From positions 723,822-787,821 of the forward strand of contig NZ_BEWB01000004.1 in assembly GCF_003112555.1 (NCBI RefSeq): DNA of 64,000 bases. The letters are read 5' to 3'. A program made the position numbers and the translations under genes. Positions 43,466 through 53,005 of this stretch are shown piece after piece (within the stretch, counting starts at the first letter, position 1; each line of letters opens with the position of its first letter). This DNA comes from Streptomyces coelicoflavus (GTDB lineage Bacteria > Actinomycetota > Actinomycetes > Streptomycetales > Streptomycetaceae). Below the pieces are notes generated by a model, which saw only the letters and a list, made by a program, of their open reading frames with translations, ran no database searches and was not told where the DNA came from.

Positions 43466-45397
43466 ATGCGGGTACTGGCCACCGCCGGGCACGTCGACCA
43501 CGGCAAGTCCGCCCTCGTACGGGCCCTGACGGGCATGGAGCCCGACCGCTACGAGGAGGAGCGGCGCCGCGGCCTGACGCTCGACCTGGGCTTCGTCTGG
43601 ACCCGGCTGGACCCGGACCCACCGGATGCACGGGACGCACCGGACGCACCGGACGTCCCTGGCCGTACGGGCAGCGCGGGCGACGTCGGTGGCATCGGTG
43701 GCATCGGTGGCGAGCACCTTGCCTTCGTCGACGTACCGGGCCACGAGCGCTTCGTCTCCACCATGCTCGCGGGCGTCGGCCCGGTGCCCGGCGTGCTCTT
43801 CGTGGTCGCCGCCGACCAGGGATGGCAGCAGCAGTCCCAGGAACACCTGGAGATCCTGGACGCGCTCGGCGTCCGGCACGCCGTGCTCGCCGTGACCCGC
43901 GGTGACCTGGCCGACCCGGCACCCGTACGGGCGGACGCCGTCGAACGGCTGGCCGCCACCTCCCTCGGCACCGTGCCGTCCGTCGCGGTCAGCGCGGTGA
44001 CGGGCACGGGGCTCGCCGAACTGCGCGGCGAACTGGCCCGGCTGAGCGCCGCACTGCCCGACCCGCCGGCCGACGCCGACGTACGGCTCTGGCTGGACCG
44101 CGCCTTCACCGTGCGCGGCCACGGCACCGTCGTCACGGGCACCCTGGGAGCGGGCACCCTGCGCGTCGGCGACCGGCTCGTGACGGGTGACGGCACGAAC
44201 GCCCTGCGGGTGAGGGGACTGCAATGCCTGCACGAGGAGCGGACGTCGGTCAGCGGCGTGGCCCGGGTGGCGGTCAACGTCCACGGCGGCGCCGACATCC
44301 CGCTCGGCCGGGGCGAGGTGCTGCTCACCCCCGACCGCTGGCTGCCCACCACCCTGACCGACGTCCGGGTGCACGGAAAACCGGTGGCGGAGCTCCCCCG
44401 GACGGTCACCCTGCACATCGGGACCGCCGCGGTACCGGTGACCGTCCGGCCGCTGGGCGAGGACACCGCCAGGCTCACCCTGCCCCGTGGACTCCCGCTG
44501 CGGGTCGGCGACCGGGCCGTCCTGCGGGAGGCGGGCGGACGGCGCGCCCCGTGCGGCCTGACCGTGCTGGACGTGGCGCCGCCGGGGCTGACGCGGCGCG
44601 GGGCGGCCCGGACCAGGGCGGCCGAGCTGACGGTCATGACCGGCCGTCCGGACGGTGCCGCCGAACTGCGGCGCCGCCGGCTCGTCCGCCGCCCGGATCT
44701 GGAAGCCATGGGCATCACCGCTCCCGGCCCGCCCGTCACCGGCGACTGGCTGGCCGACCCCGCGCACTGGGCCGGACTGCGCGACCGCCTGGCAGCGGAG
44801 GTGGCGCGACACGCCGAGCGCCAGCCGCTGGACCCCGGGCTGCCCACCGAGGCGGCCAGACGCCTGCTCGGCCTGCCGGACCGCGCCCTCGTCCAGGCCC
44901 TCGTCGACACGCCCGGCGGGGTCGTGCTGAGCCACCGTCAAGGGCGCCTGCACGGCCCCGGTGACACACGGCCGTCGCTGCCGCCCGCGGTCCGCACAGC
45001 GGTCGACGCCCTGAGGGCGGACCTGCGCCGGTCGCCGTTCCGCGCTCCCGAGGCCGGCCGGCTGGCCGAACTGGGGCTGGACCACAGGACGCTGGCGGCC
45101 GCCGTCGCGGCCGGCGTGCTGCTGCGGGTCGCCGACGGCGTCGTGCTGCTGCCCGGCGCGGACACGGAGGCCGCCGCCGTACTGCGGTCGCTGCCCCGGC
45201 CGTTCACGCTGAGCGAGGCGCGCCGCGCCCTCGGCACCACACGCCGGGTCGCCGTGCCCCTGCTGGAGCTGCTGGACCGGCAGGGACACACCGAACGCGT
45301 GGACGACCAGCGCCGGCGCTGCCGGGAGACCGCGGGAAGCGGAGGCGGACGGGAATCGAACCCGCCTGCCCGAGATCCTCGGACACCTCGGTTTTGA
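43466..45397 (+). CDS. selB: selenocysteine-specific elongation factor
   Basis: 643 residues. EF-Tu-like GTPase: GHVDHGKSALVRAL (G1), DVPGHERFV (G3), then beta-barrel domains and C-terminal winged helices that bind the SECIS hairpin. G4 reads VTRGDL rather than the standard TKxD. An odd low-complexity insert (PDARDAPDAPD, then GGIGGIGG) sits in the switch region. The ORF runs on past the expected end into the tRNA-Sec gene on the other strand; its final ~18 residues are antisense tRNA and the stop TGA is at 45395-45397. It carries Sec-tRNA to UGA codons. Confidence 0.93.
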   Translation: MRVLATAGHVDHGKSALVRALTGMEPDRYEEERRRGLTLDLGFVWTRLDPDPPDARDAPDAPDVPGRTGSAGDVGGIGGIGGEHLAFVDVPGHERFVSTMLAGVGPVPGVLFVVAADQGWQQQSQEHLEILDALGVRHAVLAVTRGDLADPAPVRADAVERLAATSLGTVPSVAVSAVTGTGLAELRGELARLSAALPDPPADADVRLWLDRAFTVRGHGTVVTGTLGAGTLRVGDRLVTGDGTNALRVRGLQCLHEERTSVSGVARVAVNVHGGADIPLGRGEVLLTPDRWLPTTLTDVRVHGKPVAELPRTVTLHIGTAAVPVTVRPLGEDTARLTLPRGLPLRVGDRAVLREAGGRRAPCGLTVLDVAPPGLTRRGAARTRAAELTVMTGRPDGAAELRRRRLVRRPDLEAMGITAPGPPVTGDWLADPAHWAGLRDRLAAEVARHAERQPLDPGLPTEAARRLLGLPDRALVQALVDTPGGVVLSHRQGRLHGPGDTRPSLPPAVRTAVDALRADLRRSPFRAPEAGRLAELGLDHRTLAAAVAAGVLLRVADGVVLLPGADTEAAAVLRSLPRPFTLSEARRALGTTRRVAVPLLELLDRQGHTERVDDQRRRCRETAGSGGGRESNPPARDPRTPRF

Positions 45398-45432
45398 AGA
45401 CCGGGAGGGCCACCAGGCACCCACACGCCTCC
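45340..45432 (-). tRNA. selC: tRNA-Sec (anticodon TCA)
   Basis: Acceptor stem GGAGGCG/CGCCTCC with discriminator G, long variable arm, T loop GTTCGATTC and anticodon loop CTTCAAA, giving anticodon TCA (complement of 45395-45397). About 93 bases, longer than ordinary tRNAs, as expected for Sec. CCA is not encoded. Transcribed opposite to selA, selB and selD, and overlapping the 3' end of selB. Confidence 0.95.
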
Positions 45433-45503
45433 ACCGCCCGGCCAGGCTACAGGAGCGCCGTGTCCCCACCACGACCGAAACCGACCCACCGGAAGGGCCA
45501 GTT

Positions 45504-46529
45504 ATGACGACCGTCCGCGACACACCCGTACGGCTCACGCAGTTCGCGCACGGCGGCGGCTGCGCCTGCAAGATTCCGCCGGGTGAACTGGAGGACGTGC
45601 TCGACGGTCTCGTCGGGCCCGGGACGGCGTCCGCGGACGGCTCCCTGCTCGTCGGGCTGGCCACCGGCGACGACGCCGCCGTGGTCACCCTGCCCGCGCC
45701 GGGCGGCGGTCCGGCCCGGGCGGTGGTCTCCACGGCGGACTTCTTCACGCCGGTCGTCGACGACGCCTACGACTGGGGCCGCATCGCCGCGGCCAACGCC
45801 CTCTCGGACGTCTACGCGATGGGCGGCCGGCCGCTCGTCGCCGTCAACCTGCTGGCCTGGCCCCGCGACGTACTGCCGTTCGAGCTCGCGCGCGAGGTGC
45901 TGCGCGGCGGACTGGACGTCGCCGCCGAGGCCGGCTGCCACGTGGGCGGCGGGCACAGTGTCGACGACCCGGAACCCAAGTACGGCATGGCCGTCACCGG
46001 CGTCGCGGACCCGGAGCGGCTGCTGCGCAACGACACGGGCCGCCCCGGACTGCCGCTGTCGCTCACCAAGCCCCTCGGCCTCGGCGTCCTCAACAACCGG
46101 CACAAGGCCACCGGCGAGCGGTTCGAGCAGGCCGTGGCGACGATGGTGGCGCTGAACCGGGACGCGTCCGCGGCGGCCCTGGCGGCCGGGGCCACCTGCG
46201 CCACCGACGTCACCGGCTTCGGCCTGCTCGGTCACCTGCACAAGCTCGCCCGCGCCTCCGGGGTGACGGCCGTGCTCGACACCGCCGCCGTGCCCTGCCT
46301 CGACGGGGCCCGGGAGGCCGTCCGGGACGGGTACGTCAGCGGCGGCACCCGGCGCAACCTGGAGTGGGTGGCCCCGTTCACCGACTTCGGCGACGCCGAC
46401 GCCGACACCCGGCTGCTCCTCGCCGACGCGCAGACCTCGGGCGGACTGCTGGTGGCGGGCGAGGTGCCGGGCGCCCCCGTCATCGGCGAACTGGTGCCGA
46501 GGGGCGCCCACTCCGTCGTCCTCGGATGA
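45504..46529 (+). CDS. selD: selenide, water dikinase
   Basis: 341 residues, PurM-like ATPase fold. The glycine-rich active site GGGCACKIPP holds the catalytic Cys (a Sec in some other organisms) and the essential Lys. VSTADFFTPVVDDAYDWG and GGHSVDDPEPKYG are ATP/metal-binding segments. Makes selenophosphate from selenide and ATP for SelA. Starts 71 bases after the tRNA-Sec gene on the opposite strand. Confidence 0.95.
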   Translation: MTTVRDTPVRLTQFAHGGGCACKIPPGELEDVLDGLVGPGTASADGSLLVGLATGDDAAVVTLPAPGGGPARAVVSTADFFTPVVDDAYDWGRIAAANALSDVYAMGGRPLVAVNLLAWPRDVLPFELAREVLRGGLDVAAEAGCHVGGGHSVDDPEPKYGMAVTGVADPERLLRNDTGRPGLPLSLTKPLGLGVLNNRHKATGERFEQAVATMVALNRDASAAALAAGATCATDVTGFGLLGHLHKLARASGVTAVLDTAAVPCLDGAREAVRDGYVSGGTRRNLEWVAPFTDFGDADADTRLLLADAQTSGGLLVAGEVPGAPVIGELVPRGAHSVVLG

Positions 46530-46583
46530 CCGCGGCACCCCCCGCGGCTCGGTCCCTACGACTCGCTCCCTGCGGCTCGGTCC

Positions 46584-49500
46584 CTACGGCGCGGTGCCGG
46601 TGTCCTCGTCGATGCCGGCCCTGGCCCGGTAGTCCCGCACCAGCTCCAGTGCGGCCGGACCCCTCGGGCGACGGCCCGCCCTGATGTCGACGGCGAACGC
46701 CTTGGCCTCCTGGATGTGGCTGTTGGGATCCAGGGACAGGTGCAGCAGCTCGTTCGCGGCGTCGCCGGTGGCGTAGCCGTTGGGACCCCAGTGGTAGGGC
46801 AGGCCGACCTGGTGCAGCCGTCGGCCCTGCACGGTGAGCGGCGCCATGCGGTCGGTGACCAGCACCCGCGCCTCGACCACGCCGCGGGCGCTGACGATCG
46901 TCGCCCAGCCGGTGTGTTCCAGCCCGCGCGAGGCGGCCAGTTCGGGTGAGACCTCGCAGAAGAACTCCGGCTGGAGCTCCGCGAGATAGGGCTGCCAGCG
47001 GGACATGCCGCCCGCGGTGTGGTGCTCGGTCAGCCGGTAGGTGGTGGCGACGTACGGGAAGACCCCGGAGCCGGGCTCGGTGCCGCTGGGCTGGTAGCGG
47101 TTGTCCGGGTGCGGCGGCAGCAAGTGGCGGACCGGGTTGCGCTGTTGGCCGTACAGCAGATTCGGGAAGGGCGAGTCCTGCGGCTCGTAGTGCGTGGGCA
47201 GCGGGCCGTCGGTGAGGCCGGACGGCACGTACAGCCAGGCCTTGCCGTCCGCCTGCATGATGAACGGGTCGGTGCCGGAGAGCGCCGCCGGCCCCCTGGC
47301 GTCCGGCGGCGGCCGGTGGTCGGGGGCCTTGTCGGGCTTGAAGTCGGGGACGTCGTGGCCCGTCCAGGAACCCTCGTCCGCGTCCCACCACACCAGGGCC
47401 TTGCGCTCGCTCCAGGGCCGGCCGTCCGGGTCCGCCGAGGCGCGGTTGTACAGGATCCGGCGGTTGGCGGGCCAGGCCCAGCCCCACTCCTTCGCGGCCC
47501 AGTCCTGCTCCCGTCCCGGCTTGCGGCGGGCCGCCTGGTTGACACCGTCCGCGTAGACCCCGCAGTAGATCCAGCAGCCGCAGACCGTCGACCCGTCGTC
47601 CTTCAACTCCTCGTACGACGACAGGGGGTTGCCGTCGGCGTCGTGGCCGTTGATCTCGGCGAGGACGGCCTCCGCGTCCGGCTCGGCGTGCTCGCCCTTG
47701 GTGGGGTAGCCCCAGGTCAGGTCGAGCAGCGGCCGGTCCATCTCGTCGGTGGACGCGGCGAGCTTCTCCCGGACGATCCGGCCGAGGTGGAAGGCGAACC
47801 AGAGGTCGCTGCGGGCCTCGCCGGGCGGCGGTACGGCCTGGTGGTGCCACTGCAGCAGGCGCTGAGTGTTGGTGAAACTGCCGTCCTTCTCGGTGTGCGC
47901 GGCGGCCGGCAGGAAGAACACCTCCGTGCCGATGTCCTCGGTGCGCATCTCGCCCGTCTCGATCTCCGGGCCGTCCTTCCACCAGGTGGCCGACTCGATG
48001 AGGGAGAAGTCCCGCACGACCAGCCAGTCCAGGTTGGCCATGCCCAGGCGCTGCAGCTTGGCGTTGGCGGAGCCGACGGCGGGGTTCTCGCCCACGAGGA
48101 AGTAGCCCTTGCAGACGCCCTCCAGCTGGGCCATGACCGTCTCGTACGTGGAGTGCGAGCCGGTCAGCCGCGGGAGGTAGTCGAAGCAGAAGTCGTTGGC
48201 GTCGGTGGCGGTCTCGCCCCAGTACGCCTTGAGGAGACTGACGAGGTAGGAGCGCATGTTGCCCCAGTAGCCCTTGCGGGCCGCGTCCGCCTCGACGAAG
48301 GTGTCGAGGTCCTGCTGCTGGTGGGCGTGCGGCATGGGGATGTAGCCCGGCAGCAGGTTGAACAGCGTCGGGATGTCCGTGGAGCCCTGGATGGAGGCGT
48401 GGCCGCGCAGGGCGAGGATGCCGCCGCCCGGCCGGCCGATGTTGCCCAGCAGGCTCTGGAGGACCGAGGCCGCCCGGATGTACTGCACCCCCACCGTGTG
48501 CTGGGTCCACCCGACCGCGTAGGCGAACGCCGTGGTGCGGTCCCGCCCCGAGTTCTCCGTCACCAGCTCGCACACCTGGCGGAAGACGTCCTGCGGCACG
48601 CCGCAGACCTGCTCGACCACCTCCGGCGTGTAGCGGGCGTAGTGCCGCTTGAGGACCTGGAAGACGCAGCGCGGATGGGACATGGTCTCGTCCCGCACCG
48701 GTTCGCCCTCACCGATGTCGGCACCGCCGGAGCCGTGCGCCTCGCCGCGGGCGGCCTCCGTCACGCTGCTGCCGGCCCGGGTCCGCCGGTCGTACTCCTG
48801 GTCGCGCTGGCCCGAGGCCGCCTGCATCTCCGTGCCCTCGTACTGCCAGCTGCCGTTGTCGTAGCTGCGGCTGTCCGGGTCGAGACCGGAGAAGACGCCG
48901 TCGAGGTCCTCGGTGTCGCGGAAGTCCTCCCTCAGGACGACCGGGCCGTTGGTGTAGGCGACCACGTAGTCGCGGAAGTAACTCCCGGTCCGCAGGACGT
49001 GGTTGATGATCCCGCCGAGGAAGGCGATGTCCGACCCCGCGCGCAGCGGCACGTGGACGTCGGCCAGGGCGCTGGTGCGGGTGAAACGCGGGTCGACGTG
49101 GATCACCTTCGCGCCGCGGGCCTTCGCCTCCATCACCCACTGGAACCCGACCGGATGGCACTCGGCCATGTTCGAGCCCTGGATGACGATGCAGTCGGAG
49201 TGCTGAAGGTCCTGCTGGAAGGTGGTCGCGCCGCCGCGGCCGAACGAGGTTCCCAGACTGGGAACGGTGGAGGAGTGTCAAACACGCGCCTGATTCTCGA
49301 TCTGTACCGCGCCCAGGGCGGTGAACAGCTTCTTGATCAGGTAGTTCTCCTCGTTGTCCAGCGTCGCCCCGCCGAGGCTCGCGATGCCGAGGGTGCGCCG
49401 GGTACGGGTCTCGTCGACCTCCCACTGCCAGCCGGAGCGCCGTGCCGCGATCACCCGGTCTGCGATCATGTCCATCGCCGTGTCCAGGCCCAGCCGCTCC

Positions 49501-49844
49501 CACTCGGTGCCGTGCGGGCGGCGGTACAGGACGTGGTGCTCGCGGGCGCCGCCCGTGGTGAGCTGGAGGCTGGCCGAACCCTTGGGACACAGGCGGCCGC
49601 GGGAGATCGGGGAGTCGGGGTCGCCCTCGATCTGGGTGACGCGGCCGTCCTCGACGTAGACGTTCTGTCCGCAGCCCACCGCGCAGTAGGGGCAGATCGA
49701 CTTGACGACCCGGTCGGCGGAGGCGACGCGCGGGGTGAGACGTGCGCTGGTCCCGCTCTTGGCGGCGGCCCCGCGGCCCAGGGGATCGGTCCCCTTCAGC
49801 TGGCGGTAGACCGGCCAGGAGTCGATCCAGGTGCGTACGCCCAT
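46584..49844 (-). CDS. fdhA: formate dehydrogenase catalytic subunit, selenoprotein
   Basis: 1086 residues when the in-frame TGA at 49278-49280 is read as selenocysteine (residue 189). ATG 49844 follows GGCAGGAGTG. N-terminal [4Fe-4S] site at Cys51, 54, 58 and 86 (CPYCAVGC, LCPKG); the context NQARV-Sec-HSSTVPS is the molybdenum-binding loop of formate dehydrogenases. Conserved GSNMAECHP follows, and a molydopterin-dinucleotide C-terminal domain ends the protein. No twin-arginine signal, so probably cytoplasmic-facing. Automatic gene callers would split it into two ORFs (stop at 49278, restart at 49169). Oxidises formate to CO2. Confidence 0.93.
49249..49280 (-). promoter_or_regulatory. Sec codon UGA and bacterial SECIS hairpin
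   Basis: TGA is 49280-49278 on the minus strand. Twelve bases later a 17-base hairpin GTTCCC-AGTCT-GGGAAC occupies 49265-49249. Size, distance and the AGUCU-type loop match the minimal E. coli fdhF SECIS (17-base stem-loop, 11 bases after UGA, loop AGGUCU). Confidence 0.85.
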
Positions 49845-50041
49845 CACTCCTGCCCTTCTCGTCGTGTCCCGTCGTGTCCGTGCGTCCCGTCGTGGCGATC
49901 GTCGGCGCGAGTGCCCCGATGGGCCCGGGGCAATCACCCGGAACCGCGGGGAGCCTCCACGGGACCGTCCGATCGCGGACCGTCCGGCCGGTCCGTAGAG
50001 TCCGTGGAGTCGGTCGGACACGGCCCGGAGAGGAGACCGCG

Positions 50042-50722
50042 GTGCGCGGACCCGAGGTCCTGGTCTTCGACGTCAACGAGACCCTCACCGACCTGTCCGC
50101 GCTCGCGCCCCGTTTCGCGGACATCGGCCTGCCCGCCCGGCTGCTGCCGGAGTGGTTCGCCGGCGTCCTGCGGGACGGCATCGCGCTGACCCTGGCCGGC
50201 GGCCGCGCCGATTTCGCCACCGTGGCGCGGGACGCCCTGCTCACCCACCTCGCCCGGGAAGGCGCCCCGGCGGCCGACCCCGAGGCCGCGGCCGCCCACG
50301 TCCTGGGCGCGCTGCCGGAACTCCCCGTCCACCCGGACGTCCCCGAGGGCGTACGGGCCCTGCACGCGGCCGGACACCGCCTGGTCACCCTGACGAACGG
50401 ATCGGCGGACACCAGCCGTGCCGTCCTGCGCCGAGCCGGACTGGCGGAGTGCTTCGCGGCCCACCTCGACGTCCAGGGAGCCGACGGGCGCTGGAAGCCG
50501 GCGCCGGACGCCTACGCGTACGCCCTGCGCGAGACCGGAGTCCCGGCCGCCGCGGCGACGCTGGTCGCGGTGCACCCCTGGGACATCGACGGCGCGGCAC
50601 GAGCGGGCCTCGGCACGGCGTGGGTGCGGCGCACGCCCGTCCCGTACCCGTCGGCACGGCGGCCCGCCGACCGTACCGCCGGCTCGGTGGCCGACCTGGC
50701 CCGGCAGCTGGGCGCGGGCTGA
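50042..50722 (+). CDS. HAD-family hydrolase, haloacid dehalogenase type II-like
   Basis: 226 residues from GTG 50042 (GAGAGGAGA upstream). Motif I FDVNETLTD with nucleophile Asp, motif II LVTLTNGS, motif III Lys in RWKPAPDAY and motif IV VHPWDIDGA. It is transcribed against the formate dehydrogenase genes, sits between the catalytic subunit and the other two subunits, and ends one base from the NrfD stop. True substrate unknown. Confidence 0.87.
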   Translation: MRGPEVLVFDVNETLTDLSALAPRFADIGLPARLLPEWFAGVLRDGIALTLAGGRADFATVARDALLTHLAREGAPAADPEAAAAHVLGALPELPVHPDVPEGVRALHAAGHRLVTLTNGSADTSRAVLRRAGLAECFAAHLDVQGADGRWKPAPDAYAYALRETGVPAAAATLVAVHPWDIDGAARAGLGTAWVRRTPVPYPSARRPADRTAGSVADLARQLGAG

Positions 50723-50723
50723 C

Positions 50724-51779
50724 TCAGGACGCCGGGGGAGCACCGCCGGGCTCTTGGGACCGCGCCGCGGCCGCCAGCCGCTCCCGCTGGGGCAGCACCG
50801 TGTACTTGGGGTCCTCCGCCGACGCGATCCCGGCGTGGAAGACACCGAACCGCAGGGCGGCGGAACCGGTGAGGAGGGCCGCGCCCGCGATCGCGGCGAC
50901 CGCCCGGTTGCGCCCGCCGGGGCCGGCCCCGAGCGCGGCGCCCACCGAGGTGAGCGTCTCGGCCGCGCGAAGCAGCGTGCGGGCCCTGCCGTTCTCGAAG
51001 GGCTCCGCGGCCAGCCCCATGCGTCGCTTCATCAGCCGGAACGACCCGAGTTCGAGGAGGGCGCCCAGCACGGCCATGCGCCGCGCGGGGCCCGTCTGAC
51101 CGGCCGGCGCGCAGACCAGCGCGAGCCCGGCGGCGGCGGTGGCCCCGGACCCGGCGAAGACGTACGGCAGCTCCCGGTGCCCCTCGTGCCAGGACGGCAC
51201 GGCCGTGTCGGCGACCAGTACGGCGGTGTAGGTGGCGACCGCGGGGCCCAGCACGGCGGCGGACACGGTGGCGGCGGTGCCCAGCGGGCGGTACCGGCCG
51301 GCGACGTCGGTGGCGGCGGCGACGACGGTGAGCGGCGCGTAACCGGCCAGCAGCCACGAGCCCACGCTCATCGGGGAGGTGGGCTTGAAGACCCGGAGCA
51401 TGTTGAGGAAGCGGCCGGGACGGCCCAGGTCGTGCACCAGCGCGGCCAGGGACAGGGAGACGGCACCCGCCGCCCCGAGCCCGGCCGTCCGGGCGAGCGC
51501 GGGCCGCGCGGTGGCGTGCGCGCCGGCGGCCAGCAACGAGGAGGCGCCCGCGAGTCCGCCGAGGTAGAGGTAGCCCGCGATGTCGAGGGGCTTCCACGTC
51601 GGCTTGTTGAGGATCGGTTTGCCGTAGTACGAGGAGAACTCGGCGTCGGGCACCATCGCCCGCTCGCCCCGGCCCCGCCCCCTGCGCCGACGGCGGCGGC
51701 CGGCGTGGGCCCCGGTGAGGGCGTCGCGGCCGGGGCGGGCGCCCTCGACGCCGTCGCGGGTCACGTCCGAGCCGCTCAT
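50724..51779 (-). CDS. NrfD-type membrane subunit of formate dehydrogenase
   Basis: 351 residues, eight or more hydrophobic helices; NrfD/PsrC family marks include GYLYLGGLAGASSLLAAGA and HDLGRPGRFLNMLRVFKPTSPMSVG split over helices 1-3. The N-terminus has an Arg-rich stretch (RRRRRRGRGRGER). Start overlaps the iron-sulfur subunit stop by four bases. It should pass electrons from the cytoplasmic or outer subunits to quinone. Confidence 0.88.
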   Translation of the reverse strand: MSGSDVTRDGVEGARPGRDALTGAHAGRRRRRRGRGRGERAMVPDAEFSSYYGKPILNKPTWKPLDIAGYLYLGGLAGASSLLAAGAHATARPALARTAGLGAAGAVSLSLAALVHDLGRPGRFLNMLRVFKPTSPMSVGSWLLAGYAPLTVVAAATDVAGRYRPLGTAATVSAAVLGPAVATYTAVLVADTAVPSWHEGHRELPYVFAGSGATAAAGLALVCAPAGQTGPARRMAVLGALLELGSFRLMKRRMGLAAEPFENGRARTLLRAAETLTSVGAALGAGPGGRNRAVAAIAGAALLTGSAALRFGVFHAGIASAEDPKYTVLPQRERLAAAARSQEPGGAPPAS

Positions 51780-52822
51780 CGCGGCCTCCTGGCGAAGCTG
51801 ACGACGGCGAGCGCGGCCAGCGAGGCTGCGGCCGTCGCCGCGTGCCGCCACATGGCGGGCAGGTCGCGGGTGGTGACGACCGGGTCCGGGGGCAGGCCGT
51901 ACACCTCCGGTTCGTCGAGGAGCAGGAAGAAGGCGCCGTCGCCGCCGACCCCGTCGCCCGGGTCCGCGCCGTACAGGCGGGCGTCCGCGACCCCGGCGGA
52001 GTGCAGCCGGGCCACCCGGTCGGCGGCCCGCTCGCGCAGTTCGTCCAGCGGGCCGAACTGGATGGAGTCGGTCGGACAGGCCTTGGCACAGGCGGGTTCC
52101 ATGCCGACGCCGAGCCGGTCGTAGCACAGCGTGCACTTCCAGACCCGTCCGTCGTCGGGGCGCTGGTCGATGACGCCGTACGGGCAGGCGGGCACGCAGT
52201 AGCCGCAGCCGTTGCAGATGTCCTCCTGGACCACGACCGTGCCGAACTCGGTGCGGAACAGGGAGCCCGTGGGACAGACGTCCAGGCAGGCGGCGTGGGT
52301 GCAGTGCTTGCACACGTCGGAGGACATCAGCCAGCGCAGTTCGGTACGGCCCTCCGGCGCCACGGGGGAGATCTCCCCGGCGGGCGCGGCGGCCGGCGGC
52401 CCGTCACCGGGTGCGGCGGCGGACCCGCCACCGGGCGCGGGAGCGGTCGCGCCGGGACCCGGCGAGGACGGGGAGGTGCCCAGCGCACCGGCGGCTGCGA
52501 AGACGTCGACGGCTTCGTGGCCGACGCCGGGTTCCTGTCCGCCCAGTGGCTTGCGCTGTTCGATGAAGGCCACGTGCCGCCAGGTGTCCGCGCCGAGCCC
52601 CTGGGTGTTGTCGTAGGACATGCCGGTCAGCTCCAGGCCGTCCTCGGGGATCGCGTTCCACTCCTTGCACGCCACCTCGCACGCCTTGCACCCGATGCAC
52701 ACGGAGGTGTCCGTGAAGAAACCCATGCGGGGCGGGGCGTCCGGGTAACCGGCGGCACGCGCCACCTCGGGCTGCGGCCCGGAGAGCCGGTTCGCGCCCG
52801 GAACCTCGGTGTTGTCGGTCAT
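51776..52822 (-). CDS. four-cluster [4Fe-4S] subunit of formate dehydrogenase
   Basis: 348 residues. Four ferredoxin-type clusters: CIGCKACEVAC, CKHCTHAACLDVCP, CNGCGYCVPACP and CTLCYDRLG...CAKACP. An insert of about 50 residues rich in Ala, Pro and Gly (near 105-155) separates the first from the second and is not normal for the family. A hydrophobic C-terminal helix may anchor it. Transfers electrons from the FdhA cofactor to the NrfD-type subunit. Confidence 0.9.
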   Translation of the reverse strand: MTDNTEVPGANRLSGPQPEVARAAGYPDAPPRMGFFTDTSVCIGCKACEVACKEWNAIPEDGLELTGMSYDNTQGLGADTWRHVAFIEQRKPLGGQEPGVGHEAVDVFAAAGALGTSPSSPGPGATAPAPGGGSAAAPGDGPPAAAPAGEISPVAPEGRTELRWLMSSDVCKHCTHAACLDVCPTGSLFRTEFGTVVVQEDICNGCGYCVPACPYGVIDQRPDDGRVWKCTLCYDRLGVGMEPACAKACPTDSIQFGPLDELRERAADRVARLHSAGVADARLYGADPGDGVGGDGAFFLLLDEPEVYGLPPDPVVTTRDLPAMWRHAATAAASLAALAVVSFARRPR

Positions 52823-53005
52823 CTCCGGGGCCTCCTCGCCCTGCGCAGTCGCCCGTGTGCCGTCGAGCCGGCCGGGGCCTGAGTGCCCCGGAGCCGCCCG
52901 GCCAAACGACGGCGCGAGGACCCGTGGACCACCTCTGCGGTCCGAGGACTTCCATACCACCCGGGGGTACAGTGGCAGGACGCGTCCGACCCTTGGAGGA
53001 CCCCG

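Noticed and set aside
45398..45480. Sec readthrough of the selB UGA into a longer protein
   Set aside because: The downstream frame has no recognisable domain and no clear SECIS-type hairpin at the expected distance; the UGA is better read as a stop.
45504..45600. SelD as a second selenoprotein
   Set aside because: The active-site position reads Cys (GGGCACK), with no in-frame TGA.
40900..45748. Long minus-strand ORFs across selA-selB
   Set aside because: GC-driven antisense frames opposite well-identified genes.
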